64,000 bases of DNA, taken from a bacterium. Its GTDB lineage: Bacteria; Pseudomonadota; Alphaproteobacteria; Acetobacterales; Acetobacteraceae. The position numbers were made by a program, and so were the translations under genes. Every line of letters begins with the position of its first letter. Position 1 is the stretch's first letter. The notes below the pieces were generated by a model. The model did no database searches, was not told where the DNA came from, and saw only the letters and a list, made by a program, of their open reading frames with translations. Positions 17,839-27,420 of this stretch are shown in pieces. The DNA is taken from the NCBI GenBank assembly GCA_026224825.1, contig JAMFRO010000106.1, forward strand, positions 1 through 64,000, read 5' to 3'.

Positions 17839-20070
17839 ATGCTGACCAGCGCCATGCATCACCATACTCCGCCAGCCGCACCGCGGGGCAGCGCTGCCCC
17901 GTTTCGGGGTTTGCCTGCCAGCGTGGCTTTCCTCCGCCGCCGTGCGCGGCCCATTGCTGTGGGCGCATTGGCCGGCATCGCGCTCGGTGTGATTTATCTC
18001 TCGGTTGCAACCTCGCAATTTACGGCCGTGGCAACGCTCAATATCGACAGCAGCCGCGCCAACCCCACCGGCGACCAACCCATGGCGTCCGATTGGCAGT
18101 CGCAGAGCGCCTATGTCGACAGCCAGGTGGCATTATTGCAATCCCCGGCGACGTTGCGTGGCGTCGTGGCGCAGCTCGACCTGACGCATGATCCGCATTT
18201 CGTGGCGCAAGGCGGCGGCCTAACGGGTTGGCTGCCCGGCCATGGCGCGCCATCCGCCGCCGTCGCTGAAGCGCAGGCGGAGATCAAAGTCTCGCACATG
18301 ATATCCGTGGTGCGCGTCGGTGCCACATCGGTGGTGGACGTGCAGGCGACCACATCCGACCCGGCGTTTTCCGCCAAGCTGGCCAATGCTGTGACGCAGG
18401 CTTACATGGCGCAGCAATTGCAGGCGGTTTCCGACACCACGGCGCAAGCTGGCAGTTGGATGCAGAATCGCATAGGCGAACTCAGCCACCAGGCTTTGGC
18501 TGCTGACCTCGCGGTGCAGGCGTACAAGGCGCAGAACAATATTGTTGACGTCACCTCCGGCTCGGGTGTCGGGATGATGGTCGAACAGCAGTTGGGCGAG
18601 CTCAACAGCTCGCTGGCTGCGGCCCGTGCCAGGCTCGCGGCGGCCCAGGCGCGTTATGCCCAGGCCCAGAATACCACGCTCACAGATCCCACAATCGGGC
18701 AGACCGCCGGGGCGCAGCCGGATCCGGTGATGAGTCAGCTACAGCAACAGTATTTCCAGGCGACGCGTCAGGAAGCTGACCTCGTGAGCCGTCTCGGGCC
18801 AAACCATGAAGCCGTGATCCAGCAGCGCAAGGTTGTGGAAGAGCTGCAGCAAAGTCTGCAAGGCGAAATTGCGAGCCAGACCCAGAGCGATAGCGCCGAT
18901 GTGGCGGCCGCCTATGCGGAGGTCAACTCCATTCAGAACCAACTGAATCAGGAAGTTTCCTCTGAAACCAAAACGAACATGGAACTTAGCCAGTTGCGCG
19001 CCCTGCAAAGCTCGGCTGATGCCTATAGGTCGATCTATACGAACTTCCTGCAACGCTTCACCCAGGCGACGCAAGACCAGTCCTACCCGATTCCCAACGC
19101 GCGGGTGGCAGCTGCCGCGGTGGCGCCGGTGCAGCGCAGCTCGCCGCATGGCAAGGTGACGTTAGTGTTGGGTTTGGTTCTCGGCCTCGGCGCCGGACTG
19201 ATATTCGCCGTGCTGCAGGAGGCGCTGGATCTTTCCATCCGCAGTGCGGCCCAGCTGCGCGGCATCACCGGGCTGGACTGCCTGGGAACGATGGCTGAGA
19301 GCGCCGCTTTGATCTGCCCGCAAGTCCCCGCGCGCGCCGCGAAAAACGGGCTGATCTATGTGCCGGGTGCCTTCTGCGATGCCAGCCTGCGCCCATCCGG
19401 CGGCATGGCCGATGCGGTGCAGAATGTGCGGATCGCCGCCGCCCGTCAGGCACTGCCAGGCCGGGAGGTGAAAATCATCGGCTGCGTGGCCAGCGCGGCA
19501 CAGGAGGGCTGCAGCACTTTTGCCGCAAATCTGGCCTTCGCCCTCGCAGCCGATGGCCAGCGCACCGCTTTGGTGGACTGGAATACCAGCGAACCCTTCC
19601 TCACGCGCATTTTGCAGCCGCATGCAAATGCTGGATTGCACGAGCTGATCGCCGGCCGCGCCGGGCTTAGCGAGGCCGTCGCGCTTGATCTTCAGGCACG
19701 CCTCAGCTTCATCGGCCAGACGAAGGCAGGCGCCAATGGCGTGCAGCCGGGTCCGCAAAAAATCCAGGCCATGCTCTCCACGCTACGCAATGAGTTCGAC
19801 GCAGTGGTGCTGGATTTGCCGCCGCTGCAGGATGATAGCAGCGCCATGCGGCTCAGTGATTGGGTGGACGGCTACGTGCTTATCACGCGCTGGGGTTCAA
19901 CCTCGCAGGATGCCTTGGCCGAGATTATGGGCCGCCCGGCCTGCGCCGAGGCGCGCTTCTTGGGCACAGTGTTGAACCGTTGCAATCCGGATCGGATGCA
20001 AAGCTATGTGGCCGGGCTGGCGCGTGAACCGGTACAGCGTGCCCCTTTGCCGGTTTTTGCTTCGGTTTAG
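17839..20070 (+). CDS. EPS chain-length/co-polymerase (GumC/Wzc-like) with kinase-like C-terminal domain
   Basis: Wzz-like region (FLRRRARPIAVGALAGIALGVIYLSVATSQFTAVATLNID...), coiled coil, second TM (VTLVLGLVLGLGAGLIFAVLQEALD), BY-kinase-like domain (VKIIGCVASAAQEGCSTFAANLAFALAADGQRTALVDWN). The ORF upstream of 17839 overlaps the GT gene and is not credible. Confidence 0.85.
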   Translation: MLTSAMHHHTPPAAPRGSAAPFRGLPASVAFLRRRARPIAVGALAGIALGVIYLSVATSQFTAVATLNIDSSRANPTGDQPMASDWQSQSAYVDSQVALLQSPATLRGVVAQLDLTHDPHFVAQGGGLTGWLPGHGAPSAAVAEAQAEIKVSHMISVVRVGATSVVDVQATTSDPAFSAKLANAVTQAYMAQQLQAVSDTTAQAGSWMQNRIGELSHQALAADLAVQAYKAQNNIVDVTSGSGVGMMVEQQLGELNSSLAAARARLAAAQARYAQAQNTTLTDPTIGQTAGAQPDPVMSQLQQQYFQATRQEADLVSRLGPNHEAVIQQRKVVEELQQSLQGEIASQTQSDSADVAAAYAEVNSIQNQLNQEVSSETKTNMELSQLRALQSSADAYRSIYTNFLQRFTQATQDQSYPIPNARVAAAAVAPVQRSSPHGKVTLVLGLVLGLGAGLIFAVLQEALDLSIRSAAQLRGITGLDCLGTMAESAALICPQVPARAAKNGLIYVPGAFCDASLRPSGGMADAVQNVRIAAARQALPGREVKIIGCVASAAQEGCSTFAANLAFALAADGQRTALVDWNTSEPFLTRILQPHANAGLHELIAGRAGLSEAVALDLQARLSFIGQTKAGANGVQPGPQKIQAMLSTLRNEFDAVVLDLPPLQDDSSAMRLSDWVDGYVLITRWGSTSQDALAEIMGRPACAEARFLGTVLNRCNPDRMQSYVAGLAREPVQRAPLPVFASV

Positions 20071-20145
20071 CTGGTTCCCGCACGGGAGGTTGCGCCTGAA
20101 CCTGCGGGTTCAAATGCAGCCTGCCAAATTTTTAACCACGAAATT

Positions 20146-20188
20146 GCAAAGGGGCGTGTTCATCCGGTGGATGAGCACGCCCCTTTGC
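20146..20188. terminator. large hairpin between convergent genes (candidate bidirectional terminator)
   Basis: GCAAAGGGGCGTGTTCATCC-GGT-GGATGAGCACGCCCCTTTGC: 20-bp stem with one G-T wobble and 3-nt loop, between the + strand stop at 20070 and the - strand stop at 20225. Confidence 0.75.
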
Positions 20189-20224
20189 GATTGTCCTGCG
20201 CGAACAAATTCAAATGGCCCATAT

Positions 20225-21559
20225 TCAGAGGGTCAGGGCGTTTGCCTCGACGAGCTGGCGCGCGATTTTGCCGCCGACCTCGTTCTGCCATTGCCATATG
20301 CCGTTCGTCTGGCCGGAAAAACTGGGTTCGCCGCCGCTGATTTCCGGTGAGATGAAGCCGGAGGCGAGGCCGATACCAAATAACCCAGGCAGTGGTGTGC
20401 CGGCGGCGTCCAACAACCGGCATTGCGAGTCCACAAGGATGGGTGCGCCCGGGCCATCGGCAAAGAGTGGCACGGGCTGGCCCGTGAGCGAGACCACCGG
20501 CAAGGCGCGCGGGCGGTAACCCAGCGCCGGGACGATCACGTCGGCTGTTTCCAGCCATTGCCGCGCGACTTCGTCCTGCGGTGGGGCAAGCTGGTGCAGA
20601 TGCAGCCGCGGCTCGGGCGGCCTTCCGCCAATACCCATTGCCCGCATCACCAGTTCACGCGAGTCTAGCCGGAACCCGGCAAAGCGGTAGACAAAGCCGC
20701 TGACCGGGCAGATATCCTCAAGCCCAAACGCGGTATAGCCATCCGCCAGCGCTGCTTCCGCCGATGGGTAGAATACCCGCAGACGGCGCCGGTGCAACAC
20801 GGTGACTTGAACGCCGCGCCCGGTATGTTGCAACAAAGCGTTAGCACTGGCCATGGCGCTGCTGGAGCTGCCGATGATCACGGCCCGGCCGGACGTACCC
20901 AGACGTTGGGCTATATCTTTCAACCCTTGGCCGGTGAGCGCCACGCCGGAGCGCATCAATTTGGGCGCAAAATCTGGCAGCAGCCGGGTTCCGGCGACAT
21001 CATATTGTTCTAAAACCGAATCCGGCTGATGGCCGCCGGTGGCGAGCACCACATGGCGGGCATAGACGATTCGTGGCGTGCCATCGGCAAGATTTTGCAA
21101 TTGCACCGCCCAAATCCCGTCTGGCATTTGCCGCGCCTGCACAGCTTTATGGCCTGTCAGCGCGGCGCAGCCTGGCGTGGCCTCCAGCAGCTCATGCAAA
21201 GCAGCCCCCAGGACTGCCATGAATTCCCCGACCAAACGCAGCGGCACGGCCGCCTGGCCATAAGCCGCCACAGCCTGTGTTGCCGGATGTGCTCGCAGCG
21301 CCGTAAACCAGGGGCCGGGGTTTTCGTTCACGCAGCTCACCAACGTCGTTGCCGTGCTGTCGGAGGTGATTGCGTAATCGCCGACCCGCCCGGCGCCGAT
21401 TTTATTCCCCTGGTCCACCACCGCGACGCCCTGTGCCAGTAATTCTACCAGCGTGTTATCGCGGCTGGCGGCGACGAGCGGTGCCAGGCCAGCCGGGCCG
21501 CCACCGATGATCAGGCAGCCAAGAAGCGCGGGTGGGCCATCACCCATTGCACCGCACAT
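20225..21559 (-). CDS. FAD/NAD(P)-binding oxidoreductase
   Basis: N-terminal Rossmann motif 'CLIIGGGPAGLAPLVAA', later 'HVVLATGGHQPDS' and 'GRAVIIGSSSSAMASANALL'. Confidence 0.75.
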   Translation of the reverse strand: MCGAMGDGPPALLGCLIIGGGPAGLAPLVAASRDNTLVELLAQGVAVVDQGNKIGAGRVGDYAITSDSTATTLVSCVNENPGPWFTALRAHPATQAVAAYGQAAVPLRLVGEFMAVLGAALHELLEATPGCAALTGHKAVQARQMPDGIWAVQLQNLADGTPRIVYARHVVLATGGHQPDSVLEQYDVAGTRLLPDFAPKLMRSGVALTGQGLKDIAQRLGTSGRAVIIGSSSSAMASANALLQHTGRGVQVTVLHRRRLRVFYPSAEAALADGYTAFGLEDICPVSGFVYRFAGFRLDSRELVMRAMGIGGRPPEPRLHLHQLAPPQDEVARQWLETADVIVPALGYRPRALPVVSLTGQPVPLFADGPGAPILVDSQCRLLDAAGTPLPGLFGIGLASGFISPEISGGEPSFSGQTNGIWQWQNEVGGKIARQLVEANALTL

Positions 21560-21562
21560 CTC

Positions 21563-22738
21563 TCAAGCCTCGCGGCAGGCGTGGATGAAAAGGGAGCAGA
21601 TATGGTGCACGTGGGCCTTGGTAAGCTTGTCGGATATCGGCAGCGATATCATGCGTTCGCTGATCTCCTGGGTGACCTCCAGCCGGCCGCTTACAGCGTG
21701 CTCCCTGTAGTACGGATGCTCGGCCAAATGCGGCGAAAAATAATGCCCGGCGCCTATACCCTGGCGCGCTAGTTCAATGAGAATTTGCGCGCGCTTGGGG
21801 CGCAAATGGTTGGGCAGCAGGACGGAGGCGAATTGCAACGCACTTTGCCTGCCGGCGAGGATCTGGAAGGTAAAGCCTGGCAATAAACGCGCATAAAGCC
21901 GTTGCAGTGCTGCGCGGCGTCGGGCAATGAGACCTATTTCCTGTAACTTCTCCAGCGCCTGCAGCGCCGAAACCTCACTTAGCTTGGCGTTGATGCCGGG
22001 CATCACCGTAATTCGCGCGGCATCCAGTCCAAAACCGGCCATGCGGCGCAAGGTTGCGATGCGCTCCGGATCGGTGCAATAGATCAGCCCGCCTTCGCCG
22101 GTGGCAAAGCACTTGGTGGCATGCATGGAGAATACCGCCGGTGCGGTGCTGCCGCGGCCGAAGGCGTCGCCATTCATCTGCAAGGAGCCTAGCCCCGCGG
22201 CGGCGTCTATTACCAAGGGAATGCCGGACTCTCGCGATAATTGTTCGTAACGCGCCAAATCCAGGCAATTGCCATATGTGGCGTTAGGCATGATCACGGC
22301 GACATCCTCGCCATACTGGCGCAGCAGCGCCTCCTCGGCGGCCGCATCAGGTAGCCAGGTATCGCGATCAATGTCGCAGAATAATGGGGTCAATCCGCAC
22401 CAGAGTGCTGCTTGCGCCGTGGCGGTAAAGGTGAAGGATGGCATCAGCGCATATTTACCACGCGGCCGCCAGCCGGTCGCCTGTTTGATCGCTAGCATCA
22501 GCCCTAGAGTTGCATTCGCTACGGTCACGCAGGCACCGGTGCCGCGGAACATTTTGGATATGATTTCAGATTCAAATCGTGAATTGACCGGGCCGAAATT
22601 GGAGAACTGCCCACTCTGCTCAATCTCTTCCAGTTCATGGCCGAGCGCGCTCAGGCGCGGCGGCCTTGGCGCCAGCAGTGGAATATGCAGTGCCGGAGAG
22701 ACGAGCGGCGATTGTACGGGTGAAATGCCAATTTCCAT
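21563..22738 (-). CDS. DegT/DnrJ/EryC1/StrS family aminotransferase
   Basis: NFGPVNSRFESEIISKMFRGTGACVTVANATLGLMLAIKQ...MPSFTFTATAQAALWCGLTPLFCDID...SMHATKCFATGEGGLIYCTD (PLP-Lys region). Confidence 0.88.
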   Translation of the reverse strand: MEIGISPVQSPLVSPALHIPLLAPRPPRLSALGHELEEIEQSGQFSNFGPVNSRFESEIISKMFRGTGACVTVANATLGLMLAIKQATGWRPRGKYALMPSFTFTATAQAALWCGLTPLFCDIDRDTWLPDAAAEEALLRQYGEDVAVIMPNATYGNCLDLARYEQLSRESGIPLVIDAAAGLGSLQMNGDAFGRGSTAPAVFSMHATKCFATGEGGLIYCTDPERIATLRRMAGFGLDAARITVMPGINAKLSEVSALQALEKLQEIGLIARRRAALQRLYARLLPGFTFQILAGRQSALQFASVLLPNHLRPKRAQILIELARQGIGAGHYFSPHLAEHPYYREHAVSGRLEVTQEISERMISLPISDKLTKAHVHHICSLFIHACREA

Positions 22739-22775
22739 GACGAGTCCTTAAGGCCCGGTGCAAGCCGATTTTACA

Positions 22776-23900
22776 CTAACGCGCGGCGGGCGTTACGGTT
22801 GCCGCTTTTGACAAAATTTCTTCTCCTCGTGAGAATGTTTCCAACGTACGGTTGGTGATCGCTTCCAAGCGGTCGCAGAAATGTTCTAAGCTGTTGAAGG
22901 CCACAATTAGTTCACGCGCCTGGCGGCCGAGCGCTTCGGCCTTGTCTGGATGATCCAGCAAATTGCGTATCTGCCCATGTAGCCCGTTGATATCATGGAC
23001 TTCCACAAATAGGCCGGTGATTTCTGGTTGCAGAAAATCCGGAGGTGCTGCGGTGCGTGTGGCAATCACCGCGCGTCCCATCGCCATGGCTTCGGCTATC
23101 ACCGCATAGCCGCAGGCATGGGCGGCCTCGTGCATCGGCACCACAACAAAGCGCGATTGCTCATAGAGCTCGCGCAGCCGTGCATAATTGCCGTAGGAGC
23201 GCAGTTCCACATGCGCCGGCCAGCCCGCCATGGGTGTTGCGGTTTGCGGCGGCACCCATGTGCTGTCGGCAGCAATTTTCACCGAGACGGCGATATCTCG
23301 CACGGCTTCAGCGAGGGTTGCATAGTCACGGTTTGCAGCGCCGGCACTCGAAATCACATTTGCTGCATTGGCCGCAGTGCAGTTGAAATAATTGGTATCG
23401 ACGGCATGGCCGGTGGCATGGCAGCGCGCCGGGTCGATCCCCAGTACATCGATGGTTCGTTGACGCAATGCTTCGGATAGACAGTGGAAATGTACATGCC
23501 GCATGCGCTGCAAAACTGGCGCGAGGAGCCGCAATTTGCGCGAGTCCAGATGATGCCCGTGGAACAGCATATGGAGTGGAACCTTGCGGGCTCGCAGTAG
23601 TGAGGCCAACGCGAGGGGAACGCCGATATCCTCGCCTGAGGCGATGATCGCATCGAAGGAACCGGCATGTGATTGTACGAGTTGTGCCAGGGCGGCGCGC
23701 GGGCGGCCGGCGCTATGCAGCAAGCGTGCTAGGTATGGCACCTCGCCATCAAGAGTCGTGAGCGAGAAAAGTTCCGCGCCGAATTTCTCGACAAAGGCTT
23801 CAAACTCGGCACGCGGCTGCGCGGCAGTACCGGCCTGCGGCGGTGTGTAGCGGCCGGAGAGAACCCATGCATAGCGCGGTCTGGCGTCGGATACGGGCAT
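22776..23900 (-). CDS. glycosyltransferase family 4-like
   Basis: YAWVLSGRYTPPQAGTAAQPRAEFEAFVEKFG...RFVVVPMHEAAHACGYAVIAEAMAMGRAVIATRTAAPPDFL. Start taken at MPVSDARP (23900) because the ORF overlaps the upstream gene. Confidence 0.78.
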   Translation of the reverse strand: MPVSDARPRYAWVLSGRYTPPQAGTAAQPRAEFEAFVEKFGAELFSLTTLDGEVPYLARLLHSAGRPRAALAQLVQSHAGSFDAIIASGEDIGVPLALASLLRARKVPLHMLFHGHHLDSRKLRLLAPVLQRMRHVHFHCLSEALRQRTIDVLGIDPARCHATGHAVDTNYFNCTAANAANVISSAGAANRDYATLAEAVRDIAVSVKIAADSTWVPPQTATPMAGWPAHVELRSYGNYARLRELYEQSRFVVVPMHEAAHACGYAVIAEAMAMGRAVIATRTAAPPDFLQPEITGLFVEVHDINGLHGQIRNLLDHPDKAEALGRQARELIVAFNSLEHFCDRLEAITNRTLETFSRGEEILSKAATVTPAAR

Positions 23901-23919
23901 AGTCAAAGCCTCATGAGTT

Positions 23920-25296
23920 TCATGGTGTGGTTCCGCGCGCAAAATCTGCGCCATAGGCCGCAATAACAAAAAAGACATATGTTGTAATAGCGAAAGGATA
24001 TGGCAGATCGACCTCGCCGGCGGACCGGCTGAGCAGGCAAACGATGATCGTTACGAAACAGGCGGCCGGCCAGCTTTTTTGCACCAACGCCAGGCGCACG
24101 GCCCCCACCAGAGTCCGGGCAAGTGTCAGCACCAAGGCCGCGGCGCCTACCCAACCGAGTTCCACCGCGGCTTCCAGATAGGTGTCGTGGAAGGTGAAAC
24201 CCATGCGGTTATCAATCTGGAAGGCCCGCCATATACCCTCGGGCAGCAGATTTCCCTGGATCCAGAAAGCCGCGTAGCCGAGGCCGAGCATCGGGCGCTG
24301 CTGGATTTGCGCCAGGGCAATATGCCAGAGCACGGTGCGGCCGGTCAGCGTTGGGTCTTTGCCGAGCACACCGCTGATGAAGGCATTAAACCCGGTGGCC
24401 AGTGTGCCATCTAGGGCCGCCGCGATCGCCGCCAACAGCAGCGGTATACCGATAATGGCCATGCAGATCAGCGTAAGCATCCTCTCCCGCGCCTGCATGC
24501 GGGCGAATAGCATCGTCAGCCCCATAATGATGAAGGAGATGATGGTGGTGACCGCCGCCCCGGCGGAATGCGCGCGGATGAGCAGCGGCACGCTGAGTAT
24601 GAAGGCCAACACGGCAACCAGCCGTAGCAGCCGTGGCTGCTGCCCGTCGATCAGCACCACGGCGGCGAAAATCGCCAGGAATGACATAAACATAGCCAAT
24701 GTGTTTTTGCTGCCGAACACGCCCAGGAACACTGTGGTGCCGGAAAGCCCGTCCGTGCCCATCTGCCCAAACATCAGGCAGTCGGCCGCGCCCAGCAGCA
24801 GGCAAATCAGCATGGCGGAGACAAAGGCCCGAGGCCGCACCAGGCCGGCGGTGAGGGAGGCGATTGCCACCGTGAGCCCCAGCTCAGTGGCCGCGCGCAG
24901 GCTGGCCCCGGGCGCCTGCGACCACATGACCGAAGCCAGCGCCATACCCGGAACCAGCCACAACATGGGGGTACGGAACAGTAAAATCCTGCATTCATGT
25001 GTCCGCAGGCAAACGGCACCCCCCCATACCGCAAGGAACATGAAGGCACCGCGTGAGGAGCCGGCCAGCGCCTCAATCAGCCCGAGTATGCCAAGCGCGG
25101 TCGTGAGCCAGAGCCACCATGCGTCGTCGCGCGTTGCGGTTGGCCGTCGTGCCAAATTATACACGCGCTGGTTTTGCATTACACGCATAGTGTGTACCAA
25201 CGAGCCCTTTAGCCCAAGTGCAGCATTGCCAAAAGTATAGAAAACATCTTGCATCATCATGAGCCTTAATGAGCCATTACCTTTATGGTTGCACAC
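23920..25296 (-). CDS. O-antigen ligase/polymerase-like membrane protein (Wzy/WaaL family)
   Basis: Multi-TM protein with 'GVFGSKNTLAMFMSFLAIFAAVVLID...GRTVLWHIALAQIQQRPMLGLGYAAFW...TFHDTYLEAAVELGWVGAAALV', typical of Wzy_C. Confidence 0.85.
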   Translation of the reverse strand: MCNHKGNGSLRLMMMQDVFYTFGNAALGLKGSLVHTMRVMQNQRVYNLARRPTATRDDAWWLWLTTALGILGLIEALAGSSRGAFMFLAVWGGAVCLRTHECRILLFRTPMLWLVPGMALASVMWSQAPGASLRAATELGLTVAIASLTAGLVRPRAFVSAMLICLLLGAADCLMFGQMGTDGLSGTTVFLGVFGSKNTLAMFMSFLAIFAAVVLIDGQQPRLLRLVAVLAFILSVPLLIRAHSAGAAVTTIISFIIMGLTMLFARMQARERMLTLICMAIIGIPLLLAAIAAALDGTLATGFNAFISGVLGKDPTLTGRTVLWHIALAQIQQRPMLGLGYAAFWIQGNLLPEGIWRAFQIDNRMGFTFHDTYLEAAVELGWVGAAALVLTLARTLVGAVRLALVQKSWPAACFVTIIVCLLSRSAGEVDLPYPFAITTYVFFVIAAYGADFARGTTP

Positions 25297-25653
25297 GGCC
25301 GGTGATTTTCATTTTGTGAAAATCAAATAGCGGCCCGATGCGGCTTTCCATGATATGACAATGCAGAAAATCCGCTGCACAACCGCAACATTTTTTGGCG
25401 GTTATGCTGGCACCGCGACGATTCCGCTACGGCCCGTTTGTGCAGCAAACATAAAAACCGCCTGAGGCCCAGGCGTTCCGCCATTGCAAAAGCGCGGTGC
25501 GTTTACACATATTGATACATTCCGGCACGGGCATTGCAGGTTTTGTAATTTATCCTGCTTTGTACCAGGCGGAAAACAAATACATCAAATCCGCAATATT
25601 TCTTACGTGTAACGTAAAACTTATACTTCGCTTAATTCCAGGAGCCGCAATAG

Positions 25654-26352
25654 ATGACGAAACAAGCCGCCTTGGAAGAAGCACATACGTTTAGAGAATT
25701 TAATGGCCAAATCATTGCGCACATGCCTCAATTGCGCCGCCAGGCCATGGCATTAACCCGGCATAAAGCCGATGCTGAGGACCTGCTCCAGACGGCCGTC
25801 ACGAGTGCCATCATGGCACGTGAAAGCTTCACGCCGGGCACGAATTTCAAAGCCTGGATCACCTGTATCCTGCGGAACCGCTTTCTCTCCAATATACGTC
25901 AGCGGCGGTTCAATGCGGATATTGGCGATGTTCCGGAAGGCCTGCTGGGGCGCAATGGCCAGCAGGAAAGTCATCTGGACATGATTGAGCTGCAGCGCCA
26001 GATGCAGCGTCTACCCGCTGATCAGCGGGCGATCCTCATAATGATTGCAGTTGAAGGCATGTCCTACGACGAGGCCTCAGAGATACTAGGCGTTGCTGCC
26101 GGTACGTTGAAATGCCGCGTCTTTCGTGCCCGCGCCCAATTAGTGGCCTGGATGCATGGCCAGGAGCATGGTGTTAAACCGACATCAGGTCCGGGACGCC
26201 CCCTCAAACCAACGCCACAACTGGAACACCCGGTCAAACCGGTGCTGCAGTTGGCGCGCAACTTCAAATCAATGCCACCCGCAACTAAGCGCCTCGTCGC
26301 GCCGCCAGCCTATGCGCTGCCAGTTTTTTCCGCACAGGAAGCCAGCGTATAA
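25654..26352 (+). CDS. ECF sigma factor (EcfG/ECF15-like) with Pro/Lys-rich tail
   Basis: HMPQLRRQAMALTRHKADAEDLLQTAVTSAIMARESFTPGTNFKAWITCILRNRFLSNIR...LPADQRAILIMIAVEGMSYDEASEILGVAAGTLKCRVFRARAQL (sigma region 2 and region 4). Confidence 0.88.
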   Translation: MTKQAALEEAHTFREFNGQIIAHMPQLRRQAMALTRHKADAEDLLQTAVTSAIMARESFTPGTNFKAWITCILRNRFLSNIRQRRFNADIGDVPEGLLGRNGQQESHLDMIELQRQMQRLPADQRAILIMIAVEGMSYDEASEILGVAAGTLKCRVFRARAQLVAWMHGQEHGVKPTSGPGRPLKPTPQLEHPVKPVLQLARNFKSMPPATKRLVAPPAYALPVFSAQEASV

Positions 26353-26416
26353 TCAGCGGCGCCCGGCCCCGCGCGGGGAGCAACGCGGTGGCTCAGGGCC
26401 GCCGCATGCTCCGCCG

Positions 26417-27277
26417 CTAACGCCGGCGCAACCGGTCCCGCAACCCACGCAGCCAGCCTCTGGTGACCAGGAAAATCAAATTCATTCGCCAGATCGTCAC
26501 CCAGCCGGTCACATAGCCGTTTTTGAACAATGAATTGATATAGCGCCGGCCGTTTAGCACAGGGTGCAGCACCATATCCTGCTTGCGGTCCACCAACTCA
26601 CATTCATGCACCGGGGGCCACCAATCGTAGCGCGTCAGCCGGCCGGCATCTGAGAGATGCCGGATACGGAATTGCCGCACGCTGAGCTCGGTACCGACAA
26701 AACATTCGCCCACTGGCCATTGCGCGATGGCGACGTCCTCTTTCCCCTGGGCCAGCCGGCATGATGCCAGATGCTGGATGGCACGCGCAGAAAACACCGC
26801 AAAGCAGATCAGAAATGGACGGACCTGGGCACGCTCGTAAAAGCGAGTCATGCTACCGGTCCACCAATACTCATCCACCGATTTCTCGATTGGCTGAGCG
26901 ATGAAATCCAGTCTGGAGTCATGAAAATCCCGCACCATCGCGCCGATATCCGCGTGCACGACCGCGTCATACTCAACCATCACCACCACGTCGTACTCTG
27001 GATGCAGCAGTTGAAAATAGTAGAGCGGATAATCGGCATTGTACCAGAACAAGGCGCCATAGGTGAGGGGGGAAAATCCGCGGCGCAGGAGGTCAGCATC
27101 AGTATAGCGGATAACCTTATCGTAATCCGTATGCCCCGCAGGGCCATCGGTTTCATCAAGCATCAGATACACATCACCATCACCCGCGGCTTGGCTAAGC
27201 CGGGCGAATTGCCGTTCCACGAATTTGTCCGTCGTAAAAGCCTTGAAGATGACTGCATAGGAAGGATTTGGCTGCAT
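26417..27277 (-). CDS. glycosyltransferase-like/conserved hypothetical EPS protein
   Basis: YAVIFKAFTTDKFVERQFARLSQAAGDGDVYLMLDETDGPAGH...HPEYDVVVMVEYDAVVHADIGAMVRDFHDS; the D/E-rich motif suggests a GT-A fold. Start chosen at MQPNPSYAV. Confidence 0.55.
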   Translation of the reverse strand: MQPNPSYAVIFKAFTTDKFVERQFARLSQAAGDGDVYLMLDETDGPAGHTDYDKVIRYTDADLLRRGFSPLTYGALFWYNADYPLYYFQLLHPEYDVVVMVEYDAVVHADIGAMVRDFHDSRLDFIAQPIEKSVDEYWWTGSMTRFYERAQVRPFLICFAVFSARAIQHLASCRLAQGKEDVAIAQWPVGECFVGTELSVRQFRIRHLSDAGRLTRYDWWPPVHECELVDRKQDMVLHPVLNGRRYINSLFKNGYVTGWVTIWRMNLIFLVTRGWLRGLRDRLRRR

Positions 27278-27420
27278 TTGCTCCGCCGGAGAAGAATACT
27301 GTAATGGGAACGGTGCAAAGCTTATCGGGTTTCCCGGTAACGGGAAAATTATCCCGCTTACGAGATGCAACCCTTTGCCGGGTTTACGGGTTTCTGTGCT
27401 GTAGCTTATTGAGGTTCCCC

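Noticed and set aside
24335-25240. 301-aa plus-strand ORF
   Set aside because: Antisense to the multi-TM polymerase gene; low-information composition, typical of spurious ORFs in GC-rich DNA.
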